From: UBA993 sp964485855
GTDB lineage: Bacteria; Bacillota; Dethiobacteria; DTU022
Assembly: GCA_964485855.1 (NCBI GenBank)
Contig: CAZAKI010000037.1
Coordinates: forward strand, 1-18,986
Direction of reading: 5' to 3'
Length of the DNA: 18,986 nucleotides
Shown: one piece after another, positions 15,243-18,986 of the stretch
Numbering within the stretch: the stretch's first letter is position 1
Layout: each line of letters starts with the position of its first letter
Translations under genes and position numbers: made by a program
The notes under the pieces: generated by a model
The model's input: the letters and a program-made list of their open reading frames with translations, nothing else
Told to the model about the DNA's origin: nothing
Database searches by the model: none

Positions 15243-15360
15243 GATTCTACTGCCGAAGAAATGATTGCGGTTATGTCATTTGTATAGAAGAAGTCCTCTT
15301 AATAGTTATGGCCGCACCATACACACAGCAATTGATCCAGACGCAGTAGAATCTTTTTTT
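15243..15360 (+). other. Candidate structured leader RNA with terminator-like end, upstream of kamB
   Basis: GATTCTACTGC (15243-15253) is perfectly complementary to GCAGTAGAATC (15343-15353), which is followed by seven T (15354-15360). The 89 bases between contain two hairpins. AAATGA/TCATTT (15259-15264 with 15276-15281) has an 11-base loop. TATGG/CCATA (15307-15311 with 15317-15321) has loop CCGCA (15312-15316). That loop is perfectly complementary to TGCGG (15266-15270) in the first loop, so a kissing interaction is possible. The layout suggests a riboswitch-like or attenuator RNA, with the closing stem acting as terminator. I recognise no known class: lysine, T-box and cobalamin cores are absent. 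It ends about 20 bases before the kamB ribosome binding site. Confidence 0.45.
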
Positions 15361-15386
15361 AACTATTTTTCAGTTCTGGCGAGGTT

Positions 15387-16439
15387 ATGATGACCGCATT
15401 ATATGAATTAGTTGTTGCTGAAAGTTACAAGTCGGTGGCCATCGTGGGCATGACCAAAAACGTTGGCAAGACTGTTACCTTTAATTACCTGGTTGAAGCA
15501 TTCGAAAATGATGCAATTATTCCGGGTTTGATTTCTGCCGGCTACGATGGGGAGCGTTTTGATCGATTGACCCTGAAGGATAAACCGCGGATCTATGCAC
15601 CTTTGGAGACACTGGTCGCTACGGCGGAAGCCTGTTTTAAGGCTGCTGAAGCAGAACTTGATCTGCTGGAGAACAGCAACTTTTCCACCCCTCTCGGCAC
15701 GGTTGTTCTGGGAAAAGTGAAAAAAGCCGGCCTGGTTGAATTGGCTGGACCGGGCAGTGTTTCCGCCCTGAAGGAATTAACCGAAAAAATGTTTTCATAC
15801 GGTTCCGAATATGTTCTGGTTGACGGGGCAATTAACCGCTTGGCTTCAGCTTCCCCGTTACTTACGGTTGCAACCATTCTGGCAACTGGGGCAGCTCTCG
15901 GCCCGACGATGGACGATGTAATCCGCAAGACCCTTTTCCGTAAAGATTTACTGCAAACAGAAAAAGCAGAAAAAGAACTTCTTGTTGCGGCAAAAAGCGG
16001 ACTTAAAGCGGGTAATGCGGCCTTATTAAACAACAACGGCAGTGAATATATTGTAAAACCGCTGCAGGCAGCTATACCGTTATTGGCCGGAGCACAGCTG
16101 GCAGATAGATGTTGTTCCGAGACAGAAGGTTTAGTTTTTGGTGGAGCCCTGGTTGATAAAAACCTGATTGATTTAATGGAAATATTTTCTAAACCACCAA
16201 TTTTAATTGTTGAAGATGCGACAAAACTTTTTATTTCGCCAGATATTTATTACCGGTTTGTAAATCGCGGAGGGAAAATAAATGTCATTAATCCACTTAA
16301 ACTGATTGCAGTGACCCTAAACCCGACTGATCCCTGCGGCAGAGGTTACGATCCGCAGCTGTTTTTGGCAAAAATGATCGAAACCCTGAAACCCTGTCCG
16401 GTTTTCGATCTTATTTATGAAAACAAAGGAAATAGATAA
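15387..16439 (+). CDS. kamB: KamB-like P-loop protein, probable lysine 5,6-aminomutase reactivase subunit
   Basis: A 350-residue protein with an N-terminal P-loop, G-M-T-K-N-V-G-K-T at residues 21-29, followed by L-I-S-A-G-Y-D-G-E-R-F-D at 48-59 and a segment near K-P-R-I-Y-A-P. These features, and its place before kamD, fit KamB, a protein of lysine fermentation clusters. There KamB works with the MutS-like ATPase KamC to exchange damaged cobalamin in the aminomutase using ATP. I recall the family from such clusters, but the match is from memory. No signal peptide or membrane helix is seen; it should be cytoplasmic. Two adjacent ATG codons (15387, 15390) follow GAGGT (15381-15385), and the second has the better spacing. 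kamD follows after 66 bases. Confidence 0.6.
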   Translation: MMTALYELVVAESYKSVAIVGMTKNVGKTVTFNYLVEAFENDAIIPGLISAGYDGERFDRLTLKDKPRIYAPLETLVATAEACFKAAEAELDLLENSNFSTPLGTVVLGKVKKAGLVELAGPGSVSALKELTEKMFSYGSEYVLVDGAINRLASASPLLTVATILATGAALGPTMDDVIRKTLFRKDLLQTEKAEKELLVAAKSGLKAGNAALLNNNGSEYIVKPLQAAIPLLAGAQLADRCCSETEGLVFGGALVDKNLIDLMEIFSKPPILIVEDATKLFISPDIYYRFVNRGGKINVINPLKLIAVTLNPTDPCGRGYDPQLFLAKMIETLKPCPVFDLIYENKGNR

Positions 16440-16505
16440 CTATAAAAGTTCGTCGATCTTAAGTTAAGCGGATTGTCAATATGACGTGTCAGGAAAGGAC
16501 AGTGA

Positions 16506-18089
16506 TTGTCATTGCAAAACAAACTAGATTTAGATCGTTCAAAAGTTGATCTTTCCAGGCAGATGGCGGGCCACATTGCCGAACGTCTGCACTCCTGGAT
16601 CGGCGACTATACTACTACTACCACGGAAAGAGCTGCTGCGAGACTGCTTGGGATCGACGGTGTAGATGCCGCCGGAGTTCCGCTGGCTAACGTCATGGTG
16701 GATCAGTTGCAGCAGGCCGGCTTACTGGACCGGGGTTTAGTTCCCTGGCTGGCCAAAGCAGTTGTCGCTCGTAATCAATCACCCCAACAAGTTGCTGAAG
16801 CGCTTGAACAAGGAGATATAAACGTTTCGGAAACAGAAGAATGTCCTGAAGAAAAATGGCGCGAAATAGCTGATGATCTTGCGCAAAAAGCTGCTGCTAA
16901 AATCAGGGCTGTCCGGGTGGAAAGAGAAAAGAAACTTGAAGAAGCGCTACCGCCGGGCAAACCGATGCTTTATGTGATCGTGGCGACCGGCAATGTTTAT
17001 GAAGATGCCATTCAGGCAAAGGCAGCCGGGCTGCAGGGAGCAGATATCGTAGCAGTGATCAGGCATACCGGCCAGAGCCTTCTTGACTTCGTGCCTTATG
17101 GCCCGACTACCGAAGGTTTTGGGGGAACCTATGCCACCCAGGAAAATTTCCGCATTGTACGCAAAGCTTTGGATGAAGCGGGAGAAGAGACCGGTCGTTA
17201 CATCCGCCTGGTTAATTATGCTTCCGGTCTCTGTATGCCTGAAATATCAGTGATGGGCGCCCTGGAGAGACTGGATATGATGCTGAATGATGCCATGTAC
17301 GGTATTCTTTTCCGTGACATCAATATGCGCCGCACCTTTATCGATCAGCACTTTTCCAGGATGATTAATGCCTACGCCGGAATAATCATCAACACGGGAG
17401 AAGATAATTACCTGACGACTGCCGATGCATTTGACAAAGGCTATACCGTGCTTGCTTCCCAGTTTATCAATGAACAACTGGCTTTACGTTCGGGGCTGAA
17501 AGAGGAACAGATGGGTTTAGGTCACGCCTTCGAGATTAATCCGGCCATGGAAGACGGGCTGCTGATGGAAATTGCCCAGGCTCAGCTCTGCCGAGAACTT
17601 TTCCCCAGATCACCGCTTAAATATATGCCGCCTACTAAGCATGTAACCGGCAATATTTTTAAGACCTACCTGATAAACGGCATGTATAATTTGGTCTCAG
17701 TGATGACCGGGCAGGAGATCCAGCTGCTTGGGATGCTAACTGAAGCTATCCACACCCCATTTATCAGCGATCGCTACTTAAGTATTGAGAACAGCAAATA
17801 TATTTTTAATAACGCCCGCCATCTCGGGGATGAAGTGCTGTTTGCGCCAGGCGGAAAGATTCAAAAAAGGGCGTCATACCTACTTGATGAAGCTTGTAAG
17901 ATGCTGAAGGAAATTGAAAAGATTGGTCTTGAATCAGCGATGGAAAAAGGAATGTTTGCCGATATTAAGCGTTCTCGTGATGGGGGTAAAGGCGGAAGCG
18001 GCGTAATCAAGAAAGCAGCCGGTTATTACAACCCCTTCATGGATCTCTTTGTTAATCATGCCACCTTGGCTGAAGGGAGGAATTCCTGA
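16506..18089 (+). CDS. kamD: Lysine 5,6-aminomutase alpha subunit KamD
   Basis: A 527-residue protein matching the alpha (large) subunit of lysine 5,6-aminomutase, an AdoCbl- and PLP-dependent enzyme. It moves the terminal amino group of D-lysine or beta-lysine from carbon 6 to carbon 5 in anaerobic lysine fermentation. The N-terminal helical part has W-I-G-D-Y-T-T-T-T-T-E-R at 31-42. The TIM barrel that holds the PLP substrate complex includes I-R-H-T-G-Q-S-L-L-D-F-V-P at 185-197 and T-T-E-G-F-G-G-T-Y at 201-209. Length agrees with known KamD (about 516). The start is TTG at 16506 with AAAGGA at 16494-16499. The stop lies one base before the kamE start, as expected for a stoichiometric complex. 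Confidence 0.92.
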   Translation: MSLQNKLDLDRSKVDLSRQMAGHIAERLHSWIGDYTTTTTERAAARLLGIDGVDAAGVPLANVMVDQLQQAGLLDRGLVPWLAKAVVARNQSPQQVAEALEQGDINVSETEECPEEKWREIADDLAQKAAAKIRAVRVEREKKLEEALPPGKPMLYVIVATGNVYEDAIQAKAAGLQGADIVAVIRHTGQSLLDFVPYGPTTEGFGGTYATQENFRIVRKALDEAGEETGRYIRLVNYASGLCMPEISVMGALERLDMMLNDAMYGILFRDINMRRTFIDQHFSRMINAYAGIIINTGEDNYLTTADAFDKGYTVLASQFINEQLALRSGLKEEQMGLGHAFEINPAMEDGLLMEIAQAQLCRELFPRSPLKYMPPTKHVTGNIFKTYLINGMYNLVSVMTGQEIQLLGMLTEAIHTPFISDRYLSIENSKYIFNNARHLGDEVLFAPGGKIQKRASYLLDEACKMLKEIEKIGLESAMEKGMFADIKRSRDGGKGGSGVIKKAAGYYNPFMDLFVNHATLAEGRNS

Positions 18090-18090
18090 G

Positions 18091-18843
18091 ATGAGTGTTG
18101 ATTTCTCCAGAGTAAAAACTTACGGGGATACCTTAAATGATGGGGCAATGCAGTTAAGTTTCACCCTGCCTGTTCCGGCCGGTGATGAGGCCAGAGAAGC
18201 AGCCCGTCAGATTGCCTTGAAGATGGGGCTTGAGTCGCCGGCGGTTACAGAAATGTCTGACTTAGGAGCCGGGTTCACCTTTTTTGTGCTTTATGGCAAG
18301 TGTTCACATAAAGTCGACTACTCAGCGATAAAAATTCCGAAACAGCAGCAGCAAATATTGAACTTCAAAGAAGTAAACGCCCTGATTAAAAGCGAGTTAG
18401 GGCGTAAAATAGTGGTAGTGGCCGCCTGTACAGGTAGTGATGCTCACACTGTCGGGATTGACGCGATCATCAACATGAAAGGCTATATGGGTGAGTATGG
18501 CCTGGAACGCTATCCGGAAATCGATGCCTATAACCTGGGCAGCCAGGTGCCCAATGCGGATTTGCTGGCCAAGGCGGTTGAGCTAAACGCCGATGCAATT
18601 CTAGTTTCCCAGGTAGTGACCCAGAAAAATATCCATTTGGAAAACCTTACTGAACTGGTTGAACTGTCGGAAGCCGAAGGACAGCGTGATAAGGTTCTTT
18701 TAATCTGTGGCGGGCCGCGCATCTCGCATGAGCTGGCCATTGAACTGGGCTACGATGCCGGGTTCGGACCGGGAACACTACCCAATCACGTCGCTTCTTT
18801 TATTGCCGCCGAACTGATCAGACGGAAGAAAACTGGAAAATAA
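18091..18843 (+). CDS. kamE: Lysine 5,6-aminomutase beta subunit KamE
   Basis: A 250-residue protein, the small subunit carrying the cobalamin-binding Rossmann domain. D-A-H-T-V-G at 117-122 is the base-off D-x-H-x-x-G motif, with His119 the likely cobalt ligand. Lys130 in N-M-K-G is exactly 11 residues further on, the spacing of His133 and Lys144 in the Clostridium sticklandii enzyme, where the lysine holds PLP as a Schiff base. Further cobalamin-domain motifs are L-V-S-Q-V-V-T-Q-K-N at 171-180 and C-G-G-P-R at 206-210. The N-terminal dimerisation part spans about 1-100. The ATG at 18091 is chosen over a longer reading into kamD because GGGAGG (18075-18080) is ten bases away. Key residues are intact. 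Confidence 0.93.
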   Translation: MSVDFSRVKTYGDTLNDGAMQLSFTLPVPAGDEAREAARQIALKMGLESPAVTEMSDLGAGFTFFVLYGKCSHKVDYSAIKIPKQQQQILNFKEVNALIKSELGRKIVVVAACTGSDAHTVGIDAIINMKGYMGEYGLERYPEIDAYNLGSQVPNADLLAKAVELNADAILVSQVVTQKNIHLENLTELVELSEAEGQRDKVLLICGGPRISHELAIELGYDAGFGPGTLPNHVASFIAAELIRRKKTGK

Positions 18844-18855
18844 AAGGAAATACAG

Positions 18856-18884
18856 TTTGCAGAAAAAAAGACTTGTGCTATGAT
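18856..18884 (+). promoter_or_regulatory. Probable promoter of the gene at the right edge
   Basis: TTTGCA (18856-18861) and TATGAT (18879-18884) are 17 bases apart, with a TGn extended -10 (TGC, 18876-18878). The same TGC extension occurs at the B12 operon promoter near 2538. Transcription would start near 18891, right where a leader hairpin begins. It suggests the next gene can be expressed separately from kamE. Confidence 0.5.
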
Positions 18885-18892
18885 TATTCTGT

Positions 18893-18919
18893 CCGGTTAC
18901 TGCACGGTTAGCAGACCGG
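18893..18919 (+). other. Leader hairpin before the right-edge gene
   Basis: CCGGT (18893-18897) pairs with ACCGG (18915-18919), and CTGC (18900-18903) with GCAG (18911-18914), leaving a two-base bulge and a seven-base loop. It has no following T run of note (only ATTTTG), so it is a weak terminator at best. It could cap the 5' end of the next transcript or end the kam transcript inefficiently. Confidence 0.4.
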
Positions 18920-18946
18920 GCAAAATTTTGCCAAAAGGTTATCGGG

Positions 18947-18986
18947 ATGAGTGAATTAGCAGCGAACAAGAAGACAGTGTTAGCAG
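18947..18986 (+). CDS. Start of an unidentified gene, cut by window end
   Basis: An ATG at 18947 with AAAAGG eight bases upstream (18933-18938) opens a reading frame of 13 codons to the window edge, beginning M-S-E-L-A-A-N-K-K-T. This is too short to assign. In lysine fermentation clusters the neighbours include kamC, kamA, kdd, kce and Na+/H+ antiporter-type transporters, and any of these would be plausible. Confidence 0.5.
   Translation, partial: MSELAANKKTVLA

Noticed and set aside
15243..15360. Known lysine riboswitch, T-box or cobalamin riboswitch
   Set aside because: The conserved cores of these classes are not present; in particular, no T-box GGTGGNACCGCG-like bulge and no GCCACTG or B12 box.
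15593..16036. 147-codon minus-strand frame inside the KamB-like gene
   Set aside because: It is antisense to a well-supported P-loop gene, rich in Ser/Ala/Arg, and has no upstream ribosome binding site I can support.
16506..18843. Ornithine 4,5-aminomutase (OraS/OraE)
   Set aside because: OraE is a single long chain of about 730 residues with a small OraS of about 120. Here the sizes (527 and 250) and domain split match KamD and KamE.

Overview
The window looks like a chromosomal segment of an anaerobic Gram-positive bacterium of the Clostridia type. The reasons are purine-rich AGGAGG-like ribosome binding sites, frequent TTG and GTG starts, moderate GC, an adenosylcobalamin (AdoCbl) riboswitch ahead of a salvage operon, and genes for a lysine-fermentation aminomutase. 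No mobile elements, CRISPR arrays, tRNAs or rRNAs are visible.

Layout. The left edge holds the first 22 codons of a minus-strand gene that reads like plsY (1-68). After a divergent promoter region come two plus-strand membrane proteins: an aromatic/hydroxy amino acid permease-type transporter (292-1452) and a RarD/EamA-type transporter (1614-2516). A good extended -10 promoter overlaps the end of rarD and drives a cobalamin riboswitch with a terminator (about 2518-2792).

The riboswitch heads a tightly packed operon of eleven genes (2860-13733): btuF, btuC, btuD (with an extra C-terminal domain), cobU, cbiB, cobS, cobD, cobQ/cbiP, cobT, cobC and a DUF71/COG2102 PP-loop ATPase. Together they import corrinoids and carry out the late steps of AdoCbl synthesis: amidation to cobyric acid, aminopropanol attachment, GDP activation, lower-ligand activation, joining and dephosphorylation. 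No corrin-ring genes and no corrinoid adenosyltransferase lie in the window.

A convergent minus-strand PucR-family regulator (13811-15085) follows. Divergent from it is a lysine 5,6-aminomutase unit: a KamB-like P-loop protein (probable reactivase subunit), kamD (alpha) and kamE (beta). These consume the AdoCbl that the neighbouring operon makes. Another gene starts at the right edge (18947).

The most notable unexplained signal is in the pucR-kamB gap. Positions 15243-15360 hold an 11-bp perfect inverted repeat closing an element of about 111 nt. It contains two hairpins whose loops are perfectly complementary, ends in a run of seven T, and starts where an extended -10 promoter would begin transcription. 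This is a candidate uncharacterised cis-regulatory RNA or attenuator for the aminomutase genes. Also worth attention are the extra domain on BtuD, the B12-linked DUF71 protein, and kamB next to kamD without kamC between them.
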